64,000 nucleotides of DNA from Thalassospira profundimaris (GCF_003326795.1 NZ_JPWI01000004.1:62001-126000); one strand, 5' to 3'. Counted from the first letter of the stretch, positions 16,270 through 24,780 are shown. Numbers and translations: made by a program. Notes: generated by a model not told the origin, from the sequence alone.

Positions 16270-17415
16270 ATGCATATTGTGACCTCGCCTGATTTACGAC
16301 ATCCCGACAAAACACCGCGCATGATCGCGGCCGAGATCTACCGTGGTTCAAGTTATGGTCCCAAACATCCATTGGCGATCCCGCGTGTTTCGCTGGTGGT
16401 GGATATGGTACATGCGCTGGGCTGGGTGGATGAAGACACCTATCTGACCGGTCCGGTCGCAACCGCCGATCAGTTATCGCGCTTTCATGACCGCGAATAT
16501 GTTGATGCCGTGATGCAGGCAGAACGCGATCAATCCCTTCCCGAAGAGATGATGGTGCGCTTTGGACTGGGCAAGAATGGCAATCCGATCTATCCGGAAA
16601 TTTTCCGGCGTCCGGCAACAGCCGCCGGATCATCGATCATGGCTGCCCAGCTGATTGCTGATGGTGGCATCATCCATCATCCGGCAGGCGGAACCCATCA
16701 CGGATTGCGCGACCGGGCATCGGGATTTTGTTACTTCAACGACCCGGTTCTGGGGATTTATGCGCTTCTCGATTCGGGGCTTGATCGGGTCCTTTATGTC
16801 GATATTGACGCCCATCACGGCGACGGAGTGCAATATGCCTTTGCTGATGATGACCGGGTCCTGACCGTCTCGATGCATCAGGAAGATTTATGGCCAAAGA
16901 CCGGGCCGATTGATGATGTCGCCGGGGGCATGGCGCGCAATCTTCCGATGCCCGGTGGCATGCATGATGACGAGATGCGCTTTGTGCTGCACGAATATTT
17001 GATTCCTCTTGCATTAAGTTTTGCGCCACAAGCTGTTGTTTTACAATGCGGATGTGATACGCTTGCCGAAGATCCACTCTCAAGGCAGCTTTTGGGCAAT
17101 CAGTCGATCTGGGAAGTCGTGGCGGCGATGACCAGACTGGCCCCAAGAAGTCTTGTTCTTGGAGGCGGAGGATATAGTCCATACGGGGTTGCACGCTGTT
17201 GGTCCGGGGTCTGGGCGACCGTTAACGAGATCGAAATACCACCTGTGCTACCCATCACAGCGGAAAATATCCTGCGTGTCATAAAATGGTCGCATAGCCG
17301 TGGCAGACAGCCGGCCGATGAGTTGTTTACAACCTTGGCTGATCCATGGCGGGGTGGCGCAATCCGGGGCGAGGTCCGGGAACGCGTCAAAAGACTAAGA
17401 GGGTATGGGGTATGA
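16270..17415 (+). CDS. Histone-deacetylase-family protein (AcuC-like amidohydrolase)
   Basis: A 381-aa zinc deacetylase of the class I/II HDAC and acetoin-utilisation AcuC family. Signature segments: HHPAGGTHHGLRDRASGFCY (general-base His pair), VLYVDIDAHHGDGVQYAF (zinc-binding Asp and His), and LGGGGYSPYGVARCW near the end. Bacterial members deacetylate small acetylated amines or protein lysines such as that of acetyl-CoA synthetase; which applies here cannot be told, and no acs gene is nearby. Its TGA overlaps the ATG of the DUF192 gene (ATGA at 17412-17415), so the two are translationally coupled. Confidence 0.9.
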   Translation: MHIVTSPDLRHPDKTPRMIAAEIYRGSSYGPKHPLAIPRVSLVVDMVHALGWVDEDTYLTGPVATADQLSRFHDREYVDAVMQAERDQSLPEEMMVRFGLGKNGNPIYPEIFRRPATAAGSSIMAAQLIADGGIIHHPAGGTHHGLRDRASGFCYFNDPVLGIYALLDSGLDRVLYVDIDAHHGDGVQYAFADDDRVLTVSMHQEDLWPKTGPIDDVAGGMARNLPMPGGMHDDEMRFVLHEYLIPLALSFAPQAVVLQCGCDTLAEDPLSRQLLGNQSIWEVVAAMTRLAPRSLVLGGGGYSPYGVARCWSGVWATVNEIEIPPVLPITAENILRVIKWSHSRGRQPADELFTTLADPWRGGAIRGEVRERVKRLRGYGV

Positions 17416-17858
17416 AGTCGTTCATTCAGATGACTTTGGTGGTGTGCTTTATCAGCGCAGCGGTGGTTGCCGGGCTTAATGCCAAGGCGACAGGATTTGA
17501 ACGATCGCGCATTCTGGTCGATGGCGAAGTTTATAATGTTGAAATGGCCGTCACACCCGAAGAACGATCACGCGGTTTGATGTTCCGCACCGAAATGGCA
17601 AATGATGCAGGCATGCTGTTTGATTTCGGTGGCGCGCGCGACATTTCAATGTGGATGAAAAACACCTTTATCTCGCTTGATATGCTGTTCATCGATGGCA
17701 GCGGCACGATTGTCGGCATTGAAAAACGCACAGTGCCGCAATCGGAAACCATCATCCCGTCGCCAAAGCCGGTGCGCTTCGTGCTTGAGCTCAATGGTGG
17801 TACAGCCGACAAGATGGGCTTTGAGGTCGGTGAAAAGGTCGAGGGCCTGCCGCGCTAG
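17412..17858 (+). CDS. DUF192 family exported protein
   Basis: A 148-aa protein with an N-terminal signal peptide or anchor (MKSFIQMTLVVCFISAAVVA) and a single DUF192 domain: VEMAVTPEERSRGLMFR, GMLFDFG, MWMKNTFISLDMLFID, IVGIEKRTVPQSE, VLELNGGTADKMGF. The biochemical role of the family is not established; it is small, beta-rich and often exported. The start at 17412 overlaps the upstream deacetylase stop, which fixes the choice over the longer frame to 17346. A tRNA-Pro gene follows after about 160 bp. Confidence 0.88.
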   Translation: MKSFIQMTLVVCFISAAVVAGLNAKATGFERSRILVDGEVYNVEMAVTPEERSRGLMFRTEMANDAGMLFDFGGARDISMWMKNTFISLDMLFIDGSGTIVGIEKRTVPQSETIIPSPKPVRFVLELNGGTADKMGFEVGEKVEGLPR

Positions 17859-18016
17859 GCCCGGTTTTCCGGTGCTTTCCGAGATTAAAGAACAATCAGC
17901 AATAGCAAGGCCGCGGACGATATCTGCGGCCTTTGGTTTTTGTGCAACTTTTTCGGCAAAAAAGCACAATGCGGTCTTGCCCACCCGGCAGGATGGTGCT
18001 AAATCCACATCCGCGT

Positions 18017-18093
18017 CGGGGAGTAGCGCAGTCTGGTAGCGTACCTGCTTTGGGAGCAGGGGGTCGCGAGTTCGAATCTCGCCTTCCCGACCA
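18017..18093 (+). tRNA. tRNA-Pro (anticodon TGG)
   Basis: Complete 77-nt cloverleaf with encoded CCA. Acceptor CGGGGAG pairs with CTTCCCG (one G-U), anticodon stem cctgc/gcagg carries the loop TTTGGGA, and the T-loop reads TTCGAATC. Anticodon TGG reads CCA and, by wobble, other proline codons. Confidence 0.97.
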
Positions 18094-18236
18094 TTTCCCT
18101 TTTGTTGTTCGACGGTGATCCATCAGGATTTCCAATTCGCGATAAAAGGTGTAAAAGATGAAGTATTGGCAGGGGTTAGAGAGACCCGTCAAACTGCCAT
18201 AACCATCTTATCCCGACGGTCAAGACGAGGGTCCCG

Positions 18237-18530
18237 ATGAAGGTCCGTGTTTACAAACCTGCCAAAAACGCCATGCAGTCCGGTCAGGCTGCGACCAAGC
18301 ACTGGGTCATGGAATTTGAACCGGGTGCGAAAAAGGTTGCTGATCAGCTGATGGGCTGGATCGGTTCGACCGATACCCGTGGCCAGGTTCGCATGTATTT
18401 CGAAACCCTTGAGGAAGCCCAGGCCTTTGCTGTGAAGCACAAGCTGATCGCCGATATCGAGCAGCCCAAGCCGCGCAAGGTCCAGATCAAGTCCTATGCC
18501 GATAACTTCGCTTTCAAGCGCGTTGTCTGA
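18237..18530 (+). CDS. Complex I accessory subunit, NDUFS4-like
   Basis: A 97-aa protein of the ETC complex I subunit family, the bacterial relative of mitochondrial NDUFS4 (18-kDa subunit) found in alphaproteobacteria. Characteristic parts: MKVRVYKPAKNAMQSG, HWVMEFEP, LMGWIGSTDTRGQVRMYFET, EEAQAFAVKHKL and KSYADNFAF. It packs on the NADH-binding arm of complex I. The start is supported by GAGGG 7 nt before the ATG. It is a monocistronic unit between two tRNA genes, away from any nuo operon. Confidence 0.93.
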   Translation: MKVRVYKPAKNAMQSGQAATKHWVMEFEPGAKKVADQLMGWIGSTDTRGQVRMYFETLEEAQAFAVKHKLIADIEQPKPRKVQIKSYADNFAFKRVV

Positions 18531-18676
18531 CACAGGCTGGCTGTCAGCCGCTTTTGACCATACCATCGGGGCGGGCATCCGCCCCGTTTCGTCTGACAGG
18601 GGACGTTAAATCCTGAACACATATCGGGCAGGCGACCAATGCCATGCCCCGGGGTCAGCAAACCACCCCACCCAGC

Positions 18677-18753
18677 GGTCCCTTAGCTCAACTGGATAGA
18701 GCAACAGACTTCTAATCTGTAGGTTGCAGGTTCGAGTCCTGCAGGGATCGCCA
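18677..18753 (+). tRNA. tRNA-Arg (anticodon TCT)
   Basis: Complete 77-nt tRNA with encoded CCA. Acceptor GGTCCCT pairs with AGGGATC (one G-U), anticodon stem acaga/tctgt carries loop CTTCTAA, and the T-loop is TTCGAGT. It reads AGA. Its anticodon arm recurs as an isolated copy at 53901-53924 on the other strand. Confidence 0.97.
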
Positions 18754-18772
18754 TTTTTATATTCTCACATCA

Positions 18773-19600
18773 TCACAATAGGCGGGCGAGTTTTCTAATC
18801 TGTCCGTCAAGGTCTCTAATAACCTTGTCTATGTGCCATATGGTTGGGTTTGTGCTCCCGATTAGGTGGCCGTGAACGGTGAGATGCATAAACGATAATT
18901 GGCTGGTGATCATAGCCCGCCTTTCATCGATGCCCCGCACCATACCATTTTCCGCAAAATAGATGTTTTCGAAATTGGAGATTTCCGTGCTTGCGGACTG
19001 GTAGGCCTTCAATGGTAATCCACTGACATGACGGTTAAGACCAACACGGTTGATTAGCGAGATGACAGTGCGGAAATCGAGCGTAATTTGTTTAACGGTA
19101 TCTTGAATGGTCAGCATGTCGTTAACCAGTTCGTCGATTTCCTGTGGTTTGTTTTGTTGGGCAAGCGCGACATAATGCTCTTGCACCGGTGAAATGTCGT
19201 CACCCTGCTCAATTAATCGACAAATTTCGAGGGCGTCTCCCAGTTCTTTCGATATTGCCTTGTGTTTGTTTTTGGCACCGTGGATCAGAGTGCGAAGTTC
19301 GACAAGCTCCTTCCGGCAGGTATCGATTGTTCGACGTTGCTGATTTGTGTCCTGCCATTTGACCGCCGTCAGCGCAAGATAACCACCGCCAAGGCCAAGT
19401 AGTCCGGCTACAATAGTTTCCCACTGAAAGCTCAGCCATTGACGGCAAAAACCGTTGGATATTGGGCTACATGCATTGTCAATGGTCATAAACATAGCTG
19501 GTAGACCGATAATCGCTGCAACTGCGATTGGCCATTTAGGCCAGTTTTCCCTAGTCCAAGTCACTGTATTTCTGCCAAGTTGAAAAATGGCATTGATCAT
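18773..19600 (-). CDS. Unidentified membrane protein beside tRNA-Arg
   Basis: A 275-aa protein I do not recognise. Two hydrophobic segments lie near the N-terminus (about 24-42, WPIAVAAIIGLPAMFMTI; about 62-81, ETIVAGLLGLGGGYLALTAV), followed by a long helical, charged cytoplasmic part from residue 85 (KWQDTNQQRRTIDTCRKELV) that could form coiled coil. No catalytic motif stands out. Its base use is more AT-rich than its neighbours, and it starts 20 bp past a tRNA 3' end, a common integration site, so it may be acquired DNA. No integrase or duplicated tRNA end is visible next to it. This layout recalls small membrane-tethered helical proteins of defence or stress loci, but that is only an impression. 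Confidence 0.7.
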   Translation of the reverse strand: MINAIFQLGRNTVTWTRENWPKWPIAVAAIIGLPAMFMTIDNACSPISNGFCRQWLSFQWETIVAGLLGLGGGYLALTAVKWQDTNQQRRTIDTCRKELVELRTLIHGAKNKHKAISKELGDALEICRLIEQGDDISPVQEHYVALAQQNKPQEIDELVNDMLTIQDTVKQITLDFRTVISLINRVGLNRHVSGLPLKAYQSASTEISNFENIYFAENGMVRGIDERRAMITSQLSFMHLTVHGHLIGSTNPTIWHIDKVIRDLDGQIRKLARLL

Positions 19601-19697
19601 GCCCCGTGGATTGCGGGTTGGTCAAAAGAAATAGGAGGGTAGGTGATTTCTAGGAACTATTGCTTGGTGAGGGGAATATGCTCGAGTGCTAGCCGGG

Positions 19698-20390
19698 TTA
19701 TCGCGCTGAGAAATACCGACCCGGACGATGATTCAGTGCGATGATAAGGTTGAGAATGACAGCGCCCAGGATCGACAGCAGGACCTTGTCAAAGGGCAGG
19801 GTCAGGAAGGCGATGACGAGGATCACCATATCGACGGCAAGCTGGAAGTAACCGGCACGGATGCCGAAATGTTCCTGAAGATAAAGGGCCAGGATATTGA
19901 TGCCGCCAAGGCCTGCACGGTGGCGAAACAGCATGAGCAAGCCGATGCCCATCAGCGCGCCGCCAGCAATTGCGGCATAGACCGGATTAAGCATCTGAAA
20001 ATCAACCATCATCGGGGTGAGCTTTGAAAAGCCCGATACCAGACCGACCGCGATAAAGGTTTTGACTGTAAATGCCACGCCCATGCGCTTGAAGGCCAGC
20101 CAGTAGAAGGGCAGGTTGATCACAAAGAAGATCAGACCAAATGAAAGCCCCGTGGCATGTTCAATCAAAAGCGCCGCGCCGGCCGTGCTGCCAGTGACCA
20201 GAACGCTTTCACTATAAAGCGTCACCCCAAGCGACACCACCATTGTCCCCAGCAGCAAAGCCAGCACGTCTTCGTAAAGGCGATGGGAAATATCGTCTTT
20301 TTTTGACGATGCCTGTGCGGCATCAATCGTGCCGCTGTCAGGTGCGGAGGCGTTGGCGGATACAGTTGTGGATGCGGTGGTTTCGGCCAT
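19698..20390 (-). CDS. YitT/DUF161 family membrane protein
   Basis: A 230-aa membrane protein of the YitT family. About five hydrophobic segments follow a Ser/Thr/Ala-rich cytoplasmic tail: residues of VLALLLGTMVVSLGVTLY, GLSFGLIFFVINLPFYWLAF, then VYAAIAGGALMGIGLLMLF with RHRAGLGGINILALYLQE, a typical YitT block. The substrate of the family is not established. The ATG at 20390 is used; the frame extends to a TTG at 20399 without better support. No SD is evident. It stands alone between the unidentified membrane protein and the aldo/keto reductase. Confidence 0.82.
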   Translation of the reverse strand: MAETTASTTVSANASAPDSGTIDAAQASSKKDDISHRLYEDVLALLLGTMVVSLGVTLYSESVLVTGSTAGAALLIEHATGLSFGLIFFVINLPFYWLAFKRMGVAFTVKTFIAVGLVSGFSKLTPMMVDFQMLNPVYAAIAGGALMGIGLLMLFRHRAGLGGINILALYLQEHFGIRAGYFQLAVDMVILVIAFLTLPFDKVLLSILGAVILNLIIALNHRPGRYFSAR

Positions 20391-20516
20391 TTCGGACAAC
20401 AGTCTTTTGTCTGATGAATAGGACCAGATTACGCTTTTCGCACGTGCGAAACAAGTTGGTGGAAAAGGGCAGGCCTAATTCGCCCGTTTTTGACAGGGCC
20501 GGGTTCCTGCACGCAA

Positions 20517-20543
20517 AAGACCGGCCTGATAAAGGCCGGTCTT
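20517..20543 (-). terminator. Rho-independent terminator after the aldo/keto reductase
   Basis: Perfect 11-bp repeat aagaccggcct / aggccggtctt with a 5-nt loop, followed on the minus strand by a T run. It lies 53 nt past the reductase stop. Confidence 0.8.
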
Positions 20544-20595
20544 GGTAAAATCATGCGTGAAAATATAAGTTCCGGTGGTCGCGATGGGGCAGAAA

Positions 20596-21426
20596 TCAGG
20601 CGGCTTCGTCCCATTTCGGGGCAAAGGACGGGTCAATCAGGCGGCCATCGGGTTTGGATAGTTCATTGATTGCTGCCATATCGGCATCTGACAATTCAAA
20701 ATCAAAGATGTTGAAATTGGCCGCGGCATTTTTCGGCGAACCCGATTTCGGGATCGCCATCACGCTGTCTTGCTGCATCAACCAGCGCAGCGTGACCTGA
20801 ATGCCGGACTTGCCGTATTTGGCGCCGATTTCCTTAAGGACCGGATCATGCAGAACAGTGCCGCGCGCAATCGGGCAATAGGCGGTCAGAAGCATGTCAT
20901 GGCTGCGCAGGCTTTCAAGCACCTTCGACTGGTCAAGATAGGGGTGATATTCGACCTGATTGACGGTGAGCGGTATGGCGCTTTGCGCGACGGCCTTTTC
21001 AATAAGGGCAGTCGGGAAGTTTGAAATCCCGATCAGGCGCGTCATGCCAAGGTTCTTGACCTCGTTCAGAGCGGCCAGCGTTTCGGCAAGCGGTACTTCA
21101 TCGGTCGGCCAGTGCAAAAGCAGAAGGTCAACATGGTCAAGATCAAGCTTGCGAAGGCTTTCGACGACCGAGGTTTGCAAATCACCGCTCTGGAACTTGT
21201 CGTACCAGACCTTGGTGGTCAGGAAATAGTCGTCACGCGCCAGTCCCGAAGCCTTAAGGCCGTGACCAACGCCTTCTTCGTTGTGATACATCTGGGCTGT
21301 ATCGAAGTGGCGATAGCCGATCTTGGCGGCCTCGGTTACCATTTTGGCCGCATCATCATTATTAAGCTCGTAGGTCCCAAACCCGAGGGCCGGAATTTCA
21401 ATACCCTGCCAGTTCCGGTAGATCAT
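20596..21426 (-). CDS. Aldo/keto reductase, DkgA/DkgB-like
   Basis: A 276-aa NADPH-dependent carbonyl reductase of the 2,5-diketo-D-gluconate reductase group. The catalytic tetrad is visible: GYRHFDTAQMYHNEEG gives Asp and Tyr, TTKVWYDKFQ gives Lys, and LLLLHWPTDE gives His. The cofactor end is MAIPKSGSPKNAAANFNIFDFEL. These enzymes detoxify methylglyoxal and similar aldehydes or reduce keto sugars. The ATG at 21426 begins the conserved GIEIPALGFGTYEL barrel entry directly. Monocistronic, with its own terminator. Confidence 0.88.
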   Translation of the reverse strand: MIYRNWQGIEIPALGFGTYELNNDDAAKMVTEAAKIGYRHFDTAQMYHNEEGVGHGLKASGLARDDYFLTTKVWYDKFQSGDLQTSVVESLRKLDLDHVDLLLLHWPTDEVPLAETLAALNEVKNLGMTRLIGISNFPTALIEKAVAQSAIPLTVNQVEYHPYLDQSKVLESLRSHDMLLTAYCPIARGTVLHDPVLKEIGAKYGKSGIQVTLRWLMQQDSVMAIPKSGSPKNAAANFNIFDFELSDADMAAINELSKPDGRLIDPSFAPKWDEAA

Positions 21427-21631
21427 GATGTTTTACCCCCTCTGTGTAGTTTGTTGTGATTTTGGCTGCTGTCACTGCCATGTGCAAATGACGATCAGGT
21501 GTCAATGTGGCTGATATGCGCCAGATTTAGTGCAGTGCCACAAATTCGCAACCTGTACGGTTGGATGAGATGTGCTGTTCAATGGGGAAGGACGCCCGGG
21601 CAATGTCTTTGTGTCAAAAGAGCTTTTGCCA

Positions 21632-21665
21632 AAGAAAAAGGGCGACCGGGTATGTCGGGTCGCCC
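21632..21665 (-). terminator. Rho-independent terminator of the hisI-cobW unit
   Basis: Inverted repeat gggcgacc (21640-21647) / ggtcgccc (21658-21665), followed on the minus strand by ttttttcttt. It lies about 95 nt past the GTPase stop. The rest of the 334-bp gap 21427-21760 shows nothing I can name. Confidence 0.7.
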
Positions 21666-21760
21666 GAAGTTCAGGACTTAGAGTGAGGCTGTATCAAGCC
21701 AAGAACAAACTTGCACCAGATCGCAGACGATATCCTTGATTTGCCTCAAGCCGTCGAAAA

Positions 21761-22903
21761 TTAGGCCGGTTTTCCATCTTCTCCGGTTTCACTGACCGCA
21801 GCATTAAGGTGATAGAGGGAATCCCGGATGACCTGCGGGCCAAGATCCTTGGTGATGAAGACGATCTTTGAGCGATGATCGTCACTTGGCCATGCCGGAA
21901 GCGATGCCGGCGGATGGAAAATGTGCTGAACCGCGTGAATGGCGACCGGGGCGTCTTCGCCAACAAGGTTGAGAATGCCTTTGACGCGCAAAAGGCTTTC
22001 ACCGCGCATCTGGGTAAAAATCTCGGCCCAGGTGACAAAGGCATCCCAATGCAGTGGTTCATCAAAGGTGATGCAGAATGACCGGATATGATCGTCATGG
22101 CGGTTTACGTCATGGGCGTGGTCGTGATGGTGGTGTTCATTGTGATGATCGTGGTCATGATCATGACTATGTGCATGTTCATGTTCATGTTCATGCGGAT
22201 CATCGCCATGATGGTCATAGGCCTCGTCACGCAGCCATTTCCGGACATCCATGCTTTTGGTCGCCGGATCATAAAGCCCGGCATTGAACAGCTTTGATAC
22301 CGCGATATCGCCATTCACCACCGGATAGATCGGCGCGGCGGGATTAAGGGCGCGCAGGCGGTCAGAAAGAGCGTCTCGGGTAGCCTCATCGACCAGATCG
22401 GACTTGGTCATCAGGATGCGGTCAGCAACAGCAGCCTGTTTGACACTTTCAGGATGCTGGTCAAGCTGCCCTGATCCATGGATGGCATCAACCGTGGTGA
22501 CCACGCTATCAAGGCGAAACTTGGTGGTGAGCAACGGATCGGTCATCAGGGTATGAAGGATCGGTGCCGGGTCGGCAAGGCCGGTGGTTTCAATGATCAC
22601 CCGGTCAAAGGCGGGGATTTCGCCGCGCGTGCGTTTGACAAACAGATCGCGCAGACCCGAAATCAGATCACCGCGTACCGAACAGCAAATGCAGCCTGAA
22701 TTCAGCAACACCACATCTTCGGAGACTTCGCGCACCAGAAGATGATCCAGCCCGATTTCGCCAAATTCATTGATCAGGACAGCCGTGCTTTCCATGCCGT
22801 CCTGAGTCAGAAGGCCGTTAAGAAGCGTGGTCTTGCCACTGCCCAGAAAGCCGGTAATGACCGTGGTTGCGATGCGTTCAAACTGTTCGTCGGAAATGGT
22901 CAT
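21761..22903 (-). CDS. COG0523 GTPase metal chaperone (CobW/ZigA-like), Zur-regulon type
   Basis: A 380-aa G3E GTPase. Walker A reads TGFLGSGKTTLLN, the metal-binding CxCC is in SGCICCSVRGDL, the switch region is IIETTGLADPAP, and MTKSDLVD is the guanine-specificity motif. A His/Asp-rich loop of about 45 residues (about 227-270) separates the GTPase from the C-terminal CobW domain (RSFCITFDEPLHWDAF). Such proteins in zinc loci are thought to deliver zinc to enzymes during starvation. It lies 12 nt after hisI on the same strand, downstream of a Zur box, so Zur control is likely. hisI as a client is inference. Confidence 0.9.
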   Translation of the reverse strand: MTISDEQFERIATTVITGFLGSGKTTLLNGLLTQDGMESTAVLINEFGEIGLDHLLVREVSEDVVLLNSGCICCSVRGDLISGLRDLFVKRTRGEIPAFDRVIIETTGLADPAPILHTLMTDPLLTTKFRLDSVVTTVDAIHGSGQLDQHPESVKQAAVADRILMTKSDLVDEATRDALSDRLRALNPAAPIYPVVNGDIAVSKLFNAGLYDPATKSMDVRKWLRDEAYDHHGDDPHEHEHEHAHSHDHDHDHHNEHHHHDHAHDVNRHDDHIRSFCITFDEPLHWDAFVTWAEIFTQMRGESLLRVKGILNLVGEDAPVAIHAVQHIFHPPASLPAWPSDDHRSKIVFITKDLGPQVIRDSLYHLNAAVSETGEDGKPA

Positions 22904-22915
22904 GTCGTTTGTATC

Positions 22916-23314
22916 TTACTTCTTGCCGTAGAGTTCATCGACGGAGACTTCCGGTTCGGAAATCACGACTTCCTGTCCATCGCGGGCGGCGAAATAGAAA
23001 CAGTTGCGACGTCCGGTGTGGCAGGCAACGCCAAGCTGATCAACCTGCACCAGAATGGTGTCCTGATCGCAGTCATAGCGGAAATCGACAAGTTTCTGTA
23101 CCTGGCCGGAGCTTTCACCCTTGCGCCAGAGTTTCCCTCGTGAGCGCGAGAAATAGCAGACCCGACCGGTTTCAAGCGTTTCAAGCACCGCGTCACGGTT
23201 CATCCAGGCCATCATCAGAACCTCGCCACTGTCATGCTGCTGGGCGATTGCCGGGATCAGGCCGTTTTCGTTGAATTTAAGCTTGTCGGCAATCTGTTGA
23301 TTGGCAGCCGTCAT
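22916..23314 (-). CDS. hisI: Phosphoribosyl-AMP cyclohydrolase, Zur-linked copy
   Basis: A 132-aa enzyme for the third step of histidine synthesis, opening the purine ring of PR-AMP. Family marks: IPAIAQQHDSGEVLMMAWMN, TGRVCYFSRSRGKLWRKGE, then RYDCDQDTILVQVDQ and ACHTGRRNCFYF, which supply the Mg-binding Asp set and the three zinc cysteines. The zinc ligands are intact, so it is not a zinc-free replacement. No other his gene is near; instead it shares a unit with the COG0523 GTPase and faces zur across a Zur box. It is either the sole hisI under zinc control or a starvation-induced second copy. Confidence 0.93.
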   Translation of the reverse strand: MTAANQQIADKLKFNENGLIPAIAQQHDSGEVLMMAWMNRDAVLETLETGRVCYFSRSRGKLWRKGESSGQVQKLVDFRYDCDQDTILVQVDQLGVACHTGRRNCFYFAARDGQEVVISEPEVSVDELYGKK

Positions 23315-23362
23315 GGGGTGCTCCGGTCGATGATGGTTGACTTTTTACGTTCGGCACGTCAG

Positions 23363-23385
23363 AAAATGATATATTATAACACTTC
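23363..23385. promoter_or_regulatory. Zur box between hisI and zur
   Basis: A 23-bp near-palindrome centred on tgatatattataaca. Aligned to the enterobacterial Zur consensus GAAATGTTATA-N-TATAACATTTC it matches 19 of 22 defined positions. It lies 49 nt from the hisI start and 72 nt from the zur start, so one Zur dimer pair could repress both directions. Confidence 0.85.
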
Positions 23386-23456
23386 ATCAGATGCCATGGC
23401 TTTTTGGGAATGATTGGGATCATAGCCGAAAAGCCATCGAGACGAGTTATCCAGAT

Positions 23457-23933
23457 ATGAGCGATCTTTTCCCGAAAAAGGGCCACGATCACGATAGATG
23501 TGTGCATAGCGCACTTGCGCAGGCAGAGAAAGTCTGTGACGCGGAAAATGCGCGCTTTACCGATATGCGCCGCAAGGTCTTTACCCTGATCTGGCAATCG
23601 CACAAGGCGGTGACAGCCTATGAACTGCTTGACGCGCTGACCGCCGAAGGGCAGCGCGTGCAACCGCCAACGGTTTATCGCGCACTGGAATTTCTGACCG
23701 AGCTTGGTCTGGTGCATCGTATTGAATCGCTGAATGCCTATTTCGGCTGTGACCGGCCTGACTGCGAACATCTGGGACAATATTTTATCTGTACCGATTG
23801 CGGCCGGGTTGCCGAAGCCGTGAACGAGGAAATGAGCAACGCCGTGCGCAAGGCGGCAATCGGTGTCGGCTTTACCATTCAGGCGACCACGGTCGAGATC
23901 AAGGGGCTGTGCCATGACTGCGCCACTCATTGA
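23457..23933 (+). CDS. zur: Fur-family zinc uptake regulator
   Basis: A 158-aa winged-helix metalloregulator. The DNA-binding half contains RFTDMRRKVFTLIWQSHKAV and VQPPTVYRALEFLTELGLVH; the dimerisation half has FICTDCGRVAE and a terminal CHDCATH, the structural zinc CxxC pairs, plus CDRPDCEHLGQY. A short HDHDRC near the N-terminus adds possible metal ligands. Zur represses zinc uptake genes when zinc is ample. The frame opens at 23391, but that ATG is almost on top of the Zur box; the ATG at 23457 leaves room for promoter and leader. It overlaps znuC by 20 bp and leads the znu operon, so it is probably autoregulated. Confidence 0.9.
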   Translation: MSDLFPKKGHDHDRCVHSALAQAEKVCDAENARFTDMRRKVFTLIWQSHKAVTAYELLDALTAEGQRVQPPTVYRALEFLTELGLVHRIESLNAYFGCDRPDCEHLGQYFICTDCGRVAEAVNEEMSNAVRKAAIGVGFTIQATTVEIKGLCHDCATH

Positions 23934-24780
23934 GGGGCGGGGACTTACCCTGTCATTTGGCAGTGAACGGGTTCTGGATCAGGTATCGCTTTCGATCCGG
24001 GCTGGTGAAATCATTACCCTGATCGGGCCGAACGGTGCGGGTAAGTCAACGCTGGTCAAAACCCTGTTGGGTTTGCAAAAGCCCGATAGCGGCGAAGTAA
24101 TCCGCAAGCCGGGTCTTCGGGTTGGCTATGTTCCGCAAAAGCTTGCGATTGATCAGGTGTTGCCGCTGACCGTGAAGCGGTTTCTGACCCTGACGCGATC
24201 AGCAACACGCAACCATTGCGAAAAGGTCCTGACACAGGTCGGGGCGTCGCACGTTATTGATGCCCAGATGAGCAGCCTTTCGGGTGGCGAGGCACAGCGC
24301 GTGATGCTTGCGCGGACATTGTTGCTGCGCCCCGAGTTGCTCGTCCTTGATGAACCGACACAGGGCGTGGATGTCAGCGGGCAGGCCGAACTTTACCGGT
24401 TGATTGATGAAATCCGCCATGAGCTTGATTGCGCGGTTCTGATGATCTCGCATGATTTGCATCTGGTGATGGCCAAGACCGATCAGGTGGTGTGTTTCAA
24501 TCGTCATGTCTGTTGTTCGGGTATCCCCGAAACCGTGCGTCAGCATCCGGAATACCGTTCGCTGTTTGGCGTGCGCGAGGCGGATGCGATTGGCATCTAT
24601 ACCCACGAACATGATCATGAACATGATCTTTCGGGCCATGTGGTTGGCGGATGCGGTCATGACCATTCCCATGATCATCACAACCATAATCACGGCCATA
24701 ACCATGGGCACGGGCATTCTCATGCCCCTCATAACCATGCAGATGCACCCATCCGACAAGAGGCAGACACAGCAAAATGA
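23914..24780 (+). CDS. znuC: Zinc ABC transporter ATP-binding protein
   Basis: A 288-aa ATPase: Walker A GPNGAGKSTLVK, Q-loop VGYVPQKLAI, signature LSGGEAQRVMLART, Walker B LLVLDEPTQGVD, H-loop MISHDLHLVMAKTD and the group-typical RHVCCSGIPETV. The last about 60 residues are a His-rich tail (HDHSHDHHNHNHGHNHGHGH region) that probably binds zinc. The ATG at 23914 has AAGGGG 8 nt upstream inside the zur end; the frame to 23863 is not needed. It works with the ZnuB permease. No periplasmic ZnuA gene is in this window, so it must lie elsewhere. Confidence 0.92.
   Translation: MTAPLIEGRGLTLSFGSERVLDQVSLSIRAGEIITLIGPNGAGKSTLVKTLLGLQKPDSGEVIRKPGLRVGYVPQKLAIDQVLPLTVKRFLTLTRSATRNHCEKVLTQVGASHVIDAQMSSLSGGEAQRVMLARTLLLRPELLVLDEPTQGVDVSGQAELYRLIDEIRHELDCAVLMISHDLHLVMAKTDQVVCFNRHVCCSGIPETVRQHPEYRSLFGVREADAIGIYTHEHDHEHDLSGHVVGGCGHDHSHDHHNHNHGHNHGHGHSHAPHNHADAPIRQEADTAK

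Noticed and set aside
24600-24780. Repetitive cat/gac-rich DNA at the znuC end as a repeat array
   Set aside because: It encodes the His-rich tail of ZnuC; the repetition is from codons, and the similar tract at 22085-22220 encodes the GTPase loop.
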